A stretch of 64,000 bases of DNA from JAKZVK01 sp965248255 (GTDB lineage: Bacteria; Acidobacteriota; Terriglobia; Bryobacterales; UBA6623): NCBI GenBank assembly GCA_965248255.1, contig CBDFIW010000003.1:372001-436000 (forward strand), written 5' to 3'. The notes beneath the pieces are model-generated. The model ran no database searches and was not told where the DNA came from. It was given only the letters and a program-made list of their open reading frames with translations. The position numbers were made by a program, and so were the translations under genes. Of this stretch, positions 1 through 8,672 are shown piece after piece; position 1 is the stretch's first letter; every line of letters begins with the position of its first letter.

Positions 1-78
1 CGCCGACTCGTTGAAGCGAACTCCGTAGGTCGCTCCATTGCCGCCCACGCGACTGCTACGTAGTCGCGGCCATTGCGA

Positions 79-519
79 TCAGCTCCGGCGGCGCAGCCAC
101 TTCGCAAGGTGCAACTCAGCGGTCTCGGCCTCTGTTTGACGATTGAGGGCGCCTTGATGTACCCGAAGTCGCTTGACACGCAGTTTCTCAAGGAGCTTGA
201 CATTGCGACGGATCTCGATCAGACGCTCCATCTGCTGACGGCGCTGCTCCACGAGGTCTTGCTTCTCTTTAAGGGCCGCACCACGCTGCTCATCCAGAGC
301 TTCTGCATACTCGCCGGCGGCTCGCAGGGCCGCGCCATGAATCTCTTTGCGGCCGGCCGCGAGCCCACGGCACATCAACGCCTCCTCTTCGAACTCCTCT
401 GCCCGCTTCCTCAGCAGTGACTCCTGCTGCAGTGTCCGTTTCAAGTGCGATTCGGCTACGTCCAGTTCTCGCCGACGAAACGAAAGGACTCTGCCGAGCG
501 GAAAGGAGAACCGCTTCAT
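79..519 (-). CDS. fliJ: Flagellar export protein FliJ
   Basis: This 146-residue protein is the soluble coiled-coil stalk of the flagellar type III export ATPase, sitting in the centre of the FliI ring and acting as a chaperone-escort factor. The assignment rests on its almost wholly helical, charged heptad-like sequence rich in Arg, Glu and Leu, the N-terminal FSFPLGRVLSFRRRELD pattern typical of FliJ, the usual family length of about 145 residues, and its position directly after fliI. The start codon overlaps the fliI stop codon (ATGA at 516-519), so the two are translationally coupled. FliJ is poorly conserved, so the name depends partly on context. It is the last gene of the operon that can be read before the window edge. 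Confidence 0.85.
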   Translation of the reverse strand: MKRFSFPLGRVLSFRRRELDVAESHLKRTLQQESLLRKRAEEFEEEALMCRGLAAGRKEIHGAALRAAGEYAEALDEQRGAALKEKQDLVEQRRQQMERLIEIRRNVKLLEKLRVKRLRVHQGALNRQTEAETAELHLAKWLRRRS

Positions 520-1862
520 AGGTTTTGAGTGAGGGCGTGCAGATCTGCCACGGTCTGTTCCATGGACTGGTGTGCCGCCGTGTCCTGACGCAGAAAGTCC
601 AGAACGTGATCACGTTGCTGAATGGCGGCATCGACCTTGGGGTTCGATCCGGCAGTGTAGGCGCCGAGGTTGATCAGGTCCTCCGTAGCTTGGTAGGCCG
701 CCATCGAGTCACGCAACCGGGCCACGCTGGCGAGGTGATCGTGGTCCGCCAGGCTGGGAGCCAATCGGCTTACACTCGCTAGGACGTCGATCGCCGGGTA
801 GTGATTGGCGGCGGCTAGGTCTCGGGAGAGCACGACGTGTCCGTCGAGGATCGCCCGGGAGGCGTCGGCGATCGGGTCGTTGAGATCATCACCCTCAACG
901 AGCACCGTGTAAAAGGCTGTGATCGATCCCGTGCCGAAGTTTCCCGCGCGCTCAAAGATCTTGGGAAGCATCTGAAAGACGGAAGGTGTGTACCCCTTCT
1001 GACTGGGCGGTTCGCCTGCCGCAAGCCCGATCTCGCGTTGAGCCATTGCGAAGCACGTGACGGAGTCCATGATGAGCAACACGTCTCTGCCCTCGTCGCG
1101 AAACGCTTCGGCGATTGTCGTTGCCAAGAATGCCGAGCGCACACGAACCGGCGCTGGCCGGTCCGACGTCGCCACAACGATCACCGACTTCCGTACACCT
1201 TCGGAACGTAGCGTCTCCCCGAGAAAAGCTCTGACCTCTCGATTCCTTTCGCCGATCATCGCAATGACGTTCACATCGGCGGCACTGCTGCGGGCCATTG
1301 CACCAAGCAGAGTGCTCTTGCCGACTCCCGAGCCTCCAAAGATGCCTACGCGCTGACCTCGGCCACAAGGAAGCATGCCATCGATCACACGAATGCCTGT
1401 GCTGAGTGGCGCTGAGATCGGCTCACGCTCCATTGGGCCGGGGGCTTTCTGGTACAGTCCTCGGAACTCAGAAGGATGTAGCGCACCGCCGCCGTCGATC
1501 GGACGACCCAGGCCGTCGATTACGCGGCCCAAGAGCGAATCCCCGACCGGTGCTTGTGCTTGCTCGTGCCGGGCGACGATTGGCAAGCCGGGTTGTGGGC
1601 CGTCCACCTCGTCTAGGGGCATCGACAATACCCGATTTGCGCGAAAGCCCACCACCTGAGTACGAACACGGTTGTTCTCCGAGATTCGGATCTCGCAGAT
1701 GTCGCCCAGAGACGCGGACGGGCCATCCGACTCAACAAGAAGACCGACCACGTTCGAGACCACCCCGCTGCAGCGAACAGGGTCGATGGACTCCACGCGT
1801 GCCGCGTACGACCGAAGCGCCTCAAGCAAGGCGGCGTCGTTGCTACCCGTCGCTGAGTCCAC
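516..1862 (-). CDS. fliI: Flagellum-specific ATP synthase FliI
   Basis: FliI is the cytoplasmic hexameric ATPase that energises export of flagellar axial proteins. The protein shows an F1-beta-like fold: an N-terminal beta domain, a Walker A loop GIFGGSGVGKST, a Walker B stretch DVLLIMDSVT and the PSVFQMLPKIFERAG signature of FliI/YscN ATPases. I place the start at the GTG at 1862, preceded seven bases upstream by AGGAG and giving 448 residues, the usual family size. The reading frame is open further upstream, but that extension lies inside fliH and has no family similarity. It overlaps the end of fliH by about 20 bases and the start of fliJ by four bases, so all three are probably one translationally coupled unit. 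It appears intact. Confidence 0.95.
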   Translation of the reverse strand: MDSATGSNDAALLEALRSYAARVESIDPVRCSGVVSNVVGLLVESDGPSASLGDICEIRISENNRVRTQVVGFRANRVLSMPLDEVDGPQPGLPIVARHEQAQAPVGDSLLGRVIDGLGRPIDGGGALHPSEFRGLYQKAPGPMEREPISAPLSTGIRVIDGMLPCGRGQRVGIFGGSGVGKSTLLGAMARSSAADVNVIAMIGERNREVRAFLGETLRSEGVRKSVIVVATSDRPAPVRVRSAFLATTIAEAFRDEGRDVLLIMDSVTCFAMAQREIGLAAGEPPSQKGYTPSVFQMLPKIFERAGNFGTGSITAFYTVLVEGDDLNDPIADASRAILDGHVVLSRDLAAANHYPAIDVLASVSRLAPSLADHDHLASVARLRDSMAAYQATEDLINLGAYTAGSNPKVDAAIQQRDHVLDFLRQDTAAHQSMEQTVADLHALTQNL

Positions 1863-2625
1863 GCTCGATCTCCTGCATCTGGGTTTCGATGCGGGCGTCA
1901 ATGCGTCCCCGCGTGGTTTCGAGAATGGCGCCTCCTCGGCCGACAGCTTCATCGGGAATCACCTCAAGGTTCTTGGCCGGATGCTGCTCGAAATACTCGA
2001 TCACAGTATCCAAGTCCGCTCCGCTAACCCTCAACCGATGTACCTCTGCGCCTCGGAGTTCATCCAAACAGGTTCTAACAATGGAGAGGATTGTCGTGGG
2101 GTCCACCGTAATTTCTCGATGGATCACGCGCCGCGCGACGGCAAGGGCCAGGTTGACGACCTCGCGCTCCGCCTCCGTGCGCAAGCGCTGCTTGATCGTC
2201 GCAAGATCACCGACCGTACGTCCAAGGCCGTCAATTGCTTCCTTCCAACGTCCCGCGGCTCGCTGCTCTCCGGCCGCTTCACCCTCCGCATAACCTGCCT
2301 GGAAGGCCTGCTTCCGCACTTCGTCCAAGTCGACCTTGGGTGCCGCCGGCTCGGCTTCAGTAGGCTCTTGCTCTTCGCGGCCTTTCTTGAGAGTCTGAAC
2401 ATCCCGCCCGCCCCCTGGGACTCCGCTCACTGGGACTCCGCTGAGGTCGGGATCGGCGGCTCGCAAGACTTGTCCGTCACCCGATGCGGGATCGGCGCCG
2501 ACCCGACGAAGCTCAAAAGCGTGGACACCGGGTTCGGGCGGCGTTCCCGCGGCAGGAAGAACCATCGACTCGAACTCGTCCGCACCCTCCAGCGGCTTGA
2601 AGATCCTAGACAACGTACTGCTCAC
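1843..2625 (-). CDS. fliH: Flagellar assembly protein FliH
   Basis: FliH binds FliI and FliJ, regulates the ATPase and tethers it to the C-ring. The roughly 260-residue protein has a low-complexity Pro/Glu-rich N-terminal third, then a helical stretch with the Gly-spaced pattern GYAEGEAAGEQ typical of FliH (around residues 110-125), and a C-terminal domain resembling the V-type ATPase E subunit (VVNLALAVARRVIHREI onwards). A GTG at 2625 gives the FliH-like beginning SSTLSRIFKPLEG with a purine-rich AAGGG upstream; a GTG at 2634 is the alternative. The start overlaps the 3' end of fliG and the stop overlaps fliI. FliH is intact even though the gene before it is broken. Confidence 0.88.
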   Translation of the reverse strand: MSSTLSRIFKPLEGADEFESMVLPAAGTPPEPGVHAFELRRVGADPASGDGQVLRAADPDLSGVPVSGVPGGGRDVQTLKKGREEQEPTEAEPAAPKVDLDEVRKQAFQAGYAEGEAAGEQRAAGRWKEAIDGLGRTVGDLATIKQRLRTEAEREVVNLALAVARRVIHREITVDPTTILSIVRTCLDELRGAEVHRLRVSGADLDTVIEYFEQHPAKNLEVIPDEAVGRGGAILETTRGRIDARIETQMQEIERGLSDG

Positions 2626-3483
2626 CCACGGCACCCTTCAGACTCAGAACGCCTTCAGCCTCCAGAGTCCGGACAATACCGATGATTTGCTGCTGTGACG
2701 TCTCGACGTCTCGAATCTTAATCGGCCCCAGCGCTTCCATGTCTTCTTGGAGCATCGCTGCTCCCCGCTCCGACATGTTGCTGAAGAAATGATCACGCAG
2801 CTTTTCGCTAGTACCCTTGAGTGCCACCGTGAGGGTCTTTTTGTCAACACGCGAAAGAATCTCCCTCATTCCGATCGTATCGATGAGAAGGATATCTTCG
2901 AAAACGAACATCAGGTTCCGAATGGCTTCACCCAGCGCCGCATCCCCCTCTTCCACTTCCTGCAGCAACTCTTGCCCAGCGTTTGACTCCAGGCGGTTGA
3001 ACATCTCCGCGACCGCCGGAACACCTCCGTACGACTCGCGGCTGAACTGGCCAAGCGACTTCAGCTTTTGCTCTAGAATCGTCGCGATGCGGCCAACAAT
3101 CTCGGGCGAGATCTGATCGAGCTTCGCCATGCGGCCGGCTACGTCCGACCGGACCTCCGGCGGAAGCGCCATCAGCATGCCGGCCGCCGAGCTGCTGTTG
3201 AGGTGCGAGAGAACCAACGCGATGGTCTGCGGGTGCTCGCCCTGAATGAACTTTGCGACCTGCTGCGGATCGGCTTTCTGCAGCGGCTCAAAGGTCGAAA
3301 GCTCATCGCCCAACGACTTAACCAGACGGTCGATGATACTGCGGGCACGATTGTCTCCAAAGGCGCCATTGAGCACACGTTTCGCATAATCAATACCGCC
3401 CGTCATCAGATACTCGTGTGCCATCGAAAGTTCATGAAAGTCTTGGAGCGTCTTTTCCGCTTGTTCCGGAGTAACGTTCCCTA
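2606..3483 (-). pseudogene. fliG: fliG, 3' part (motor switch protein, IS-interrupted)
   Basis: This is the larger part of the flagellar motor switch protein FliG, about 291 residues from GNVTPEQAEKTLQDF to the end. It contains the middle domain with EHPQTIALVLSHL and the C-terminal domain with the helix carrying MREILSRVDKKTL, which contacts the stator. The first 53 codons lie at 4648-4806 on the other side of an IS630-family element. Joining the two parts through a single TA gives an uninterrupted 344-residue FliG, the normal length. Any protein read from this part alone begins inside the insertion and lacks the N-terminal FliF-binding domain. The gene is therefore expected to be inactive, but it carries no other visible damage. 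Confidence 0.92.
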
Positions 3484-4647
3484 GTGTAGTGCACCATAAA
3501 TAATGTAACTTATATTGGCTTCCCATCGTCTCTATTAACAGGAGGCATGGGATGCGAAGAGCACAACCAGTAACTTTGAACACAGCGCAATGCAAGCAGT
3601 TGGACCGCTACGCGCGCGGCCGCCAAGTCGCCGTTCGTCTCGCCCTGCGAGCCAGGATTGTCCTGCTGGCCGCCGACGGTCTCGAGAATAAGCAGATCGC
3701 CGCACAGCTCGGTGTCTCGCGGCAGTTGGTGGCCCGCTGGCGCACGCGCTTTCTCGAAAGCAGCATCGCCGGCATTGCAAAAGACGCCCCACGGCCCGGT
3801 CGTAAACCTGCCGTCTCGAAGCAGAAAGTACAGCAGATCATCCACAAGACCACCCGCGAGAAACCGTCCAACGCCACCCACTGGAGCCGCCGCACCATGG
3901 CCGCCGCGGCCGGCGTCAGCGCTTCCACCGTGGGACGGATTTGGCGCGCCCATGGCCTCAAGCCCCACCGCATCAAGACCTTCAAGCTCAGCAATGACCC
4001 GCGTTTCGCCGAGAAACTCGACGACATCGTCGGACTCTATCTCAATCCGCCTGAGCATGCTCTGGTTCTCTCGCTCGATGAGAAGTCCCAAATCCAAGCC
4101 CTCGATCGCACCCAGCCCGGCCTGCCGCTCAAAAAGGGACGCGGCCAAACGATGACCCACGATTACAAGCGCAACGGCACGACCACCCTGTTTGCGGCGC
4201 TCAACAGCCTTGACGGCAGCGTGATCGCCGAGTGCATGCCCCGACACAGCCACCAGGAATGGCTGCGCTTCCTGCGCTTAATTGACCGCCGCACTCCCAA
4301 GGACAAACAGCTTCATCTCATCGTGGACAACTATGCCACCCACAAGCATGCCGCTGTGAAGCGTTGGCTCGATCGTCACCCGCGCTTCCACATTCATTTC
4401 ACCCCGACCTCGGCGTCGTGGCTGAACATGGTCGAGCGATTCTTTCGCGATCTCACCGTCAAGCGCCTGCGCCGCGGCGTGTTTCGCAGCGTGGACGAGC
4501 TCGTCGCCGCCATTGACGACTACATCGCCCAGCACAACGGGCATCCCACGCCCTTCATCTGGACCGCGACCGCCTCCGACATCCTCGAGAAAGTCAAGCG
4601 CGGACGTGCCGCCCTGCATAAGGTGCAATCTGCTTGACGCACTACAC
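3484..4647 (+). mobile_element. IS630-family insertion sequence, copy 1 (in fliG)
   Basis: The element is 1164 bp, bounded by inverted ends GTGTAGTGC and GCACTACAC and flanked by a TA on each side (3482-3483 and 4648-4649), the target duplication expected for IS630/Tc1-mariner transposition. Removing it with one TA restores the fliG reading frame exactly. It encodes one full-length DDE transposase. A nearly identical copy of the same length lies inverted at 11715-12878. The transposase runs antiparallel to fliG. Confidence 0.95.
3552..4637 (+). CDS. IS630-family DDE transposase (copy 1)
   Basis: This 361-residue transposase catalyses cut-and-paste movement of the IS630 element. An N-terminal helix-turn-helix region (about residues 35-70, with NKQIAAQLGVSRQLVARWR) precedes a second DNA-binding region. 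The DDE domain shows Asp in VLSLDEKSQ, Asp in LIVDNYATHKH and Glu in SASWLNMVERFF, so all three metal-binding residues are present. No frameshift is seen. It differs from the second copy by at least one residue: Gly here and Arg there in DDIVxLYL. The gene is probably functional, which makes copy 1 a likely source of recent insertions. Confidence 0.95.
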   Translation: MRRAQPVTLNTAQCKQLDRYARGRQVAVRLALRARIVLLAADGLENKQIAAQLGVSRQLVARWRTRFLESSIAGIAKDAPRPGRKPAVSKQKVQQIIHKTTREKPSNATHWSRRTMAAAAGVSASTVGRIWRAHGLKPHRIKTFKLSNDPRFAEKLDDIVGLYLNPPEHALVLSLDEKSQIQALDRTQPGLPLKKGRGQTMTHDYKRNGTTTLFAALNSLDGSVIAECMPRHSHQEWLRFLRLIDRRTPKDKQLHLIVDNYATHKHAAVKRWLDRHPRFHIHFTPTSASWLNMVERFFRDLTVKRLRRGVFRSVDELVAAIDDYIAQHNGHPTPFIWTATASDILEKVKRGRAALHKVQSA

Positions 4648-4806
4648 TAGTTTGGAGATCTCACGACTGACCCGCTGAACTTCCTCCTCGGTAAGCAGCC
4701 GAAAAACTTCCGTCGCGACGTCGTCACCAAGCGCAACGATCGCGATGGCGGCCTTGCGCATGCCGGAGAGAATTAGGTTTTCGTTTTCGGCGTTACTGAT
4801 AGCCAT
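4648..4806 (-). pseudogene. fliG: fliG, 5' part
   Basis: This fragment encodes the first 53 residues of FliG, with the typical N-terminal motif SGMRKAAIAIVALGDD and the EEEVQRVSREISKL helix that packs against the FliF tail. The ATG at 4806 is preceded by AGGGG at five-base spacing. Reading stops where the IS630 element begins; the interrupted codon is CTA (Leu53). The remaining 291 codons are at 2606-3481. The fliF stop codon lies about 50 bases upstream, matching the usual fliF-fliG order. Confidence 0.9.
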
Positions 4807-4858
4807 AGCGGCCCCTGTGGCTCCCTCGGTGACCTAACGCTACAGGCAACTTTCAGCA

Positions 4859-5197
4859 CTATTCGTCGTCTTCGTGGATCCACGAGCGAAGCAGTTGCAC
4901 GAAGGCGTCCGGATCGTTCGCAGCGGTCTGCTCCAGGTGTTTCTTCAGTACTTGTGCCCGGCTGGTGCCGAGGGCGGTGTTCCTCAGCCCTTGCAGTAGC
5001 TTGGCCTCTTCGGCTTCTTTCAACTGCTTGGCCTCCTCGGCGGCTTCCAGTTCCCGCCGCGCCTGCTCGGCTCTAAGCTCGGCTTCCTTCCTGGCGCGGA
5101 TGGCCTTCCTTTTCGTCCGGCGGCGGTTCCACCAAAGGAACGCCACCGTCAGAACCGCGATCAGGATTCCCGCGCCTATTATTGAATCCCGCAAATT
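4859..5197 (-). pseudogene. fliF: fliF, 3' part (C-terminal transmembrane helix and FliG-binding tail)
   Basis: About 110 codons encode the C-terminal end of FliF: a transmembrane helix (IIGAGILIAVLTVAFLWW), an Arg/Lys stop-transfer patch, a long charged coiled coil and the terminal acidic segment with DPDAFVQLLRSWIHED, which in known FliF proteins binds FliG. The upstream 450 residues are at 6262-7613 on the other side of a second IS630-type element. Any start in this fragment lies inside the insertion. Together the two parts make a FliF of about 560 residues, a normal size. Confidence 0.9.
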
Positions 5198-5198
5198 A

Positions 5199-6261
5199 TT
5201 ATGACACTTTTTGACAGTGTGGAGCATCTATATATGTATGGGCAACCCCAAAGGTGTGAAGCGGGATTTCAAGGCGCTGGAGAAGCGCCGTTTCGAAGCG
5301 ATGCGGCTGCTCCACCAAGGCCACAATCAGTCCGAGACGGCGAGACGGCTGAACGTCGCTCGCCAAACCGTCAGTGAGTGGCGGCGGCAATACCGCGAGC
5401 AGGGTGCGGCCGGACTCCGCCAGGCCGGGCGCGCCGGACGCAAGCCGCTCCTCGATGCCGCACAACGCGAACGCCTGACGTCGCTGCTGCTGGAAGGCCC
5501 GGAAGCCCACGGCTTCCCAACGCCCCTGTGGAGCTGTCCGCGGGTGGCTCGGCTGATCGGAGACGAGTTCGGGGTCGCATACCACGCAGGCCACGCCTGG
5601 AAGATCCTGCGAGCGCTCGACTGGAGCCCGCAACGCCCGGCCGGAAAGGCGCGCGAGCGCAACGAAGAGCGGATCCGCACCTGGAAGCGCAAGACCTGGA
5701 AGCGCATTAAAAAAAAGCCCAAAACGAAGGCCGTACGCTCGTCTTCATCGACGAAAGCGGATTGAGTCAGAAGCCGCATCGCTGCCGCACCTGGGCGCCA
5801 CGTGGCCAAACACCGGTGCTGCAGTTTAACTTCAACTGGGAGAAGCTTTCCGTCTCGGCGGGGCTGACGCTGCGTAACTTCTACTTCCGGCTCTATCCCG
5901 GTGCGATCGGCAAAGAGCAAGTGACCGACTTTCTCAAGGCGTTGGTACGTCATATCGATCGCCCGCTGCTGATCGTCTGGGATCGGCTGCCGGCGCACCG
6001 TAGCCGCCTGGTGCAAGAGTTCATCGAACTCTCCGAAGGCCACATCGCAACCGAGTACTTGCCACCCTATGCGCCGGAGTTGAATCCGGTGGAATACATC
6101 TGGGCTTACTGGAAGCAGCACGAGTTGCCGAACGTCTGTCCGAAAGACTACGGCGAGCTGAACGAGCGGGCCCGCAAGGCACTCCGCCGCATGTACCGCA
6201 AACCGCGTTTGATCACGGCCTTCTGGAAACAGTCTTCTCTTTGTTTTGACTGACTCTATAT
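5199..6261 (+). mobile_element. IS630-family element with -1 frameshift transposase (in fliF)
   Basis: A second, unrelated IS630-type element of about 1.06 kb splits fliF. TA dinucleotides at 5197-5198 and 6262-6263 are the most likely target duplication, but the terminal inverted repeats are weak and I could not fix the ends to the base. Simple removal with one TA leaves the two fliF halves one base out of frame, so the true boundary may differ slightly or a small lesion exists. The element carries two overlapping transposase frames joined at a slippery A-run. Confidence 0.8.
5238..6253 (+). CDS. IS630-family transposase made by -1 ribosomal frameshifting
   Basis: Two frames encode one transposase. 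The first (5238-5765) carries the helix-turn-helix region (HNQSETARRLNVARQTVSEWR). The second, open from before the slip site to 6253, carries the catalytic core: Asp in TLVFIDESGLSQ, Asp in LLIVWDRLPAHRS and Glu in YAPELNPVEYIW. The frames overlap around an eight-A run at 5709-5716, where A_AAA_AAG (5711-5717) is the classic -1 slippery heptamer. Slippage there joins the frames into a protein of about 338 residues. I start at the ATG at 5238, with an upstream TTG in the same frame as an alternative. This is a known expression mode for IS630 relatives, so the element may be active. Confidence 0.85.
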
Positions 6262-7613
6262 TATGCGGGAGTCAATAAGTTATATCGGTTCTCTTTGATC
6301 CAATCGAGCCAAACCGCAGTTGGTTCCTGCTCCGGTTCTGGAGGGGGTTCGACGGGCGGCTCGAAGATGGTAAAGGGTAGGTTCTCGATCGTCAGGGTGT
6401 CGCCACATTGCTCGTTGATTCCCCCCGCCGCGGCGACTAGTTCACGCAACGAGGCCATCTCTTCGTCTTGGCGGGATCTGCGAACCAGCTTGCCAGCCGA
6501 TTCGTCCCATTCGATCACCTGGTCGATCAGCACGGCCACGGACAATCTCTTCACCTCCCCGCGCTCGATCTTCATGCTGGTGACGGTGCGGCTGGTCTTG
6601 TAGTTGGTGGTCTCCAGGGTGCGCGAGTGCCCGGTGGCCCCGACTTGCGGCGTGGCAGGCTGCCGCGGCAGGTTCGCTGCGGTCCCGGGCACCCCGCCTT
6701 GCTGGGTGGGCTGGGGCAGCTCTTCTGAACGCTGGGTCGACATTACTACGGTATTCGGGTCGTAAATCTCCTCGGTCTGTTCCCCGGCGTTCCAGTCAAC
6801 CCCGGCGATGACATTGGCTCGGCTGCGGTCGAAGCCGATATAGGGCTCGAGAGTCGCCAGGATCTTCTTCTCTACTTGCGACTCGATGCGCTGCCGGTAC
6901 TCGAGCTGCTCGGCGCTGAACGCCTGGCCGTCGGGCCGCGGCTTGGCAAGAATGCGTCCGCGAGTGTCGACAATGACCACCTTGCTGGAATCCAGACCCT
7001 CTACCGCGCTGGCGACGAGGTAGGTGACCGCGTCAACTCTCTCCTTGGGCAACTCCGCGGAACGCTTCAATTGAAGTACCACCGACGCCTTGGCAGGCTG
7101 CTCGTAGTCGAGGAAGAGGGAGCGCTTGGGCAGGCTGATGTGAACGCGAGCCCGATCCACCTCATCCAGTGACTGGATCGTTCGTTCCAGTTCACCTTCC
7201 AGGGCCCGGCGAAAATTCACCTGCTCCGCGAACTCGGTTGCGCCGAAGCTAGATTGGTCAAAGATCTCGAACCCCTGACGCCCGCTCCGGGGAAGCTGCT
7301 CTGTTGCAAGCTTCAGACGGGCATCGTCGAGCTGTTGCTCGGGCATCATGATGGTGCTACCCCGGGCGACCAGCTTGTAGGGAATCTCGAGCTCTTTCAG
7401 GCGGTCAACGGTCGTTCCTGCTTCCTCGGGGGTTAGGTTGGTATACAAGGGCCGGTAAGCCCTCTCCGCCATGTAAGAGCGGAAAGACCAAACGCCGGCA
7501 AAGATCAGGACCGCGGAAGTGACAAGGATGATTCGCCGCTTGAGGCTCACGCCGTTCCATGATTCGAGAAAACGGTCCCTGAACTGACTCAGGACGGCAA
7601 CAATCCTCCCCAT
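6262..7613 (-). pseudogene. fliF: fliF, 5' part (MS-ring protein, IS-interrupted)
   Basis: This segment encodes the first 450 residues of the flagellar MS-ring protein. Visible parts are an N-terminal transmembrane helix (about residues 25-50), the ring-building domain with YRPLYTNLTPEEAGT, the YscJ/FliF signature (FGATEFAEQVNFRRALEGEL) and the periplasmic domain with NVIAGVDWNAGE. The ATG at 7613 follows AAGGAG at 11-base spacing. The frame ends at a TAA created at the insertion junction, just before the second transmembrane helix, so the product lacks its membrane anchor and FliG-binding tail. Without FliF no basal body can form. Confidence 0.93.
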
Positions 7614-7830
7614 CAGCGCCGCGCTCCTTGGCGTGTCGCCGTTCTAGTCACGGTCCGCATCATTACAGTCCGCTTCATGGTGGTAGGCCGTCCGCCGGGA
7701 TGACACATCACGCCCCCGCGGTGTGGGAGTCCAACTGAGGCCCAAATCGAACAAAGAGGCGTCTCGCACCGTGGCGTGTGTGGCTGGAACCTCGGCACGG
7801 CCCGACAGGCAAAAGTGCCTTCCCAGACAC

Positions 7831-8130
7831 TCACACTTGCATCCGCATCACCTCCTGGTAGGCGTCGACCGCCTTATTCCGAATGCTCATCATCAGCTGC
7901 GACGCGAGTCCCGCTTTCTCACCCGCCAACAGCACGCGGTGGAGCTCGACCGGTTCACCAGCCAGCAGTTTGCGTAACTCCTTGTCCGCTTCACCTTGCA
8001 ACTGGTTGAGACGGCCGATGGCATCCGAAAGAAGATCCCCGAAGGAACCCTCCTCCTTTTCCGGCGTTGCGGACGCCGGTGGCTCGATGGACACGGGCGC
8101 TTTGATTCCGCCCAGGGCGACTGCGTTCAT
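7831..8130 (-). CDS. fliE: Flagellar hook-basal body complex protein FliE
   Basis: FliE is the small adaptor that links the MS ring to the proximal rod. The 99-residue protein has the characteristic C-terminal half: helices with KLLAGEPVELHRVLLAGEKAGLASQLMMSIRNKAVDAYQEVMRMQV-type spacing, in which the LHxVLLAxEKA and YQEVMRM motifs mark the family. I choose the ATG at 8130 because AAGGAGG lies just upstream; an earlier in-frame start at 8166 has no ribosome binding site and no family similarity. About 220 bases separate it from fliF, a longer gap than elsewhere in this operon. Confidence 0.92.
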   Translation of the reverse strand: MNAVALGGIKAPVSIEPPASATPEKEEGSFGDLLSDAIGRLNQLQGEADKELRKLLAGEPVELHRVLLAGEKAGLASQLMMSIRNKAVDAYQEVMRMQV

Positions 8131-8199
8131 GGCTAGCCCTCCTTGGAAACACACCTGACAGCACACTTAGCGGCTGCTCGGGCAACGGCCCACGACGCC

Positions 8200-8661
8200 C
8201 TAGCAGCTGATGTCGATGGTGCGGTTGATCATTTCTTTGACAGCGGCGATGACCGCGAGATTGGCTTGATAGGCTCGGACGCCGGCGCCAAGATCCACCA
8301 TGTCTTCCACCGGGTTGAAGGGAGGAAACTCCACATAGCCGTCCGGGCCCGCATCGGGGTGACTGGGCAGATATCGCCGCTCGGGCGGCGAATCGTCTTG
8401 TATCACTTCGGCGACGCGCACACCAGTCGTCGCGGGATTCGCCGCCGATCCCAACCGTGCATGAAAGCCTGCCAGCATCGTGCTGAAGGCGGATGCGAGC
8501 TGAGGCTCTGACTCGAACATGGCGTGCTTTCGCCGGTACGGGCCCCCTTCGGGCGTACGTGTCGTCTGAGCGTTGGCGACATTCTGCGCCAGAAGCTCGA
8601 CGCGTGTTCGTTGAACAGAAAGACCCGAACTGCTGATATTTAGGGTCGAGAACAGACTCAT
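8200..8661 (-). CDS. flgC: Flagellar basal-body rod protein FlgC
   Basis: FlgC is one of the proximal rod subunits. The 153-residue protein has the N-terminal rod signature SLFSTLNISSSGLSVQRTR followed by NVANAQTTRTPEGGPYRRK, and a C-terminal helix with DMVDLGAGVRAYQANLAVI and MINRTIDI. The ATG at 8661 has AGGAG seven bases upstream; an in-frame GTG two codons earlier is possible. It lies 11 bases after flgB and before fliE, the usual flgB-flgC-fliE order. It appears intact. Confidence 0.95.
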   Translation of the reverse strand: MSLFSTLNISSSGLSVQRTRVELLAQNVANAQTTRTPEGGPYRRKHAMFESEPQLASAFSTMLAGFHARLGSAANPATTGVRVAEVIQDDSPPERRYLPSHPDAGPDGYVEFPPFNPVEDMVDLGAGVRAYQANLAVIAAVKEMINRTIDISC

Positions 8662-8672
8662 AGCCACACTCC

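Noticed and set aside
1..78. Possible start of another minus-strand flagellar gene after fliJ (ATG at 38)
   Set aside because: Only about 12 codons are visible, with no ribosome binding site or recognisable motif.
1406..2685. Long plus-strand frames over fliI and fliH
   Set aside because: They are shadows of strongly supported minus-strand flagellar genes.
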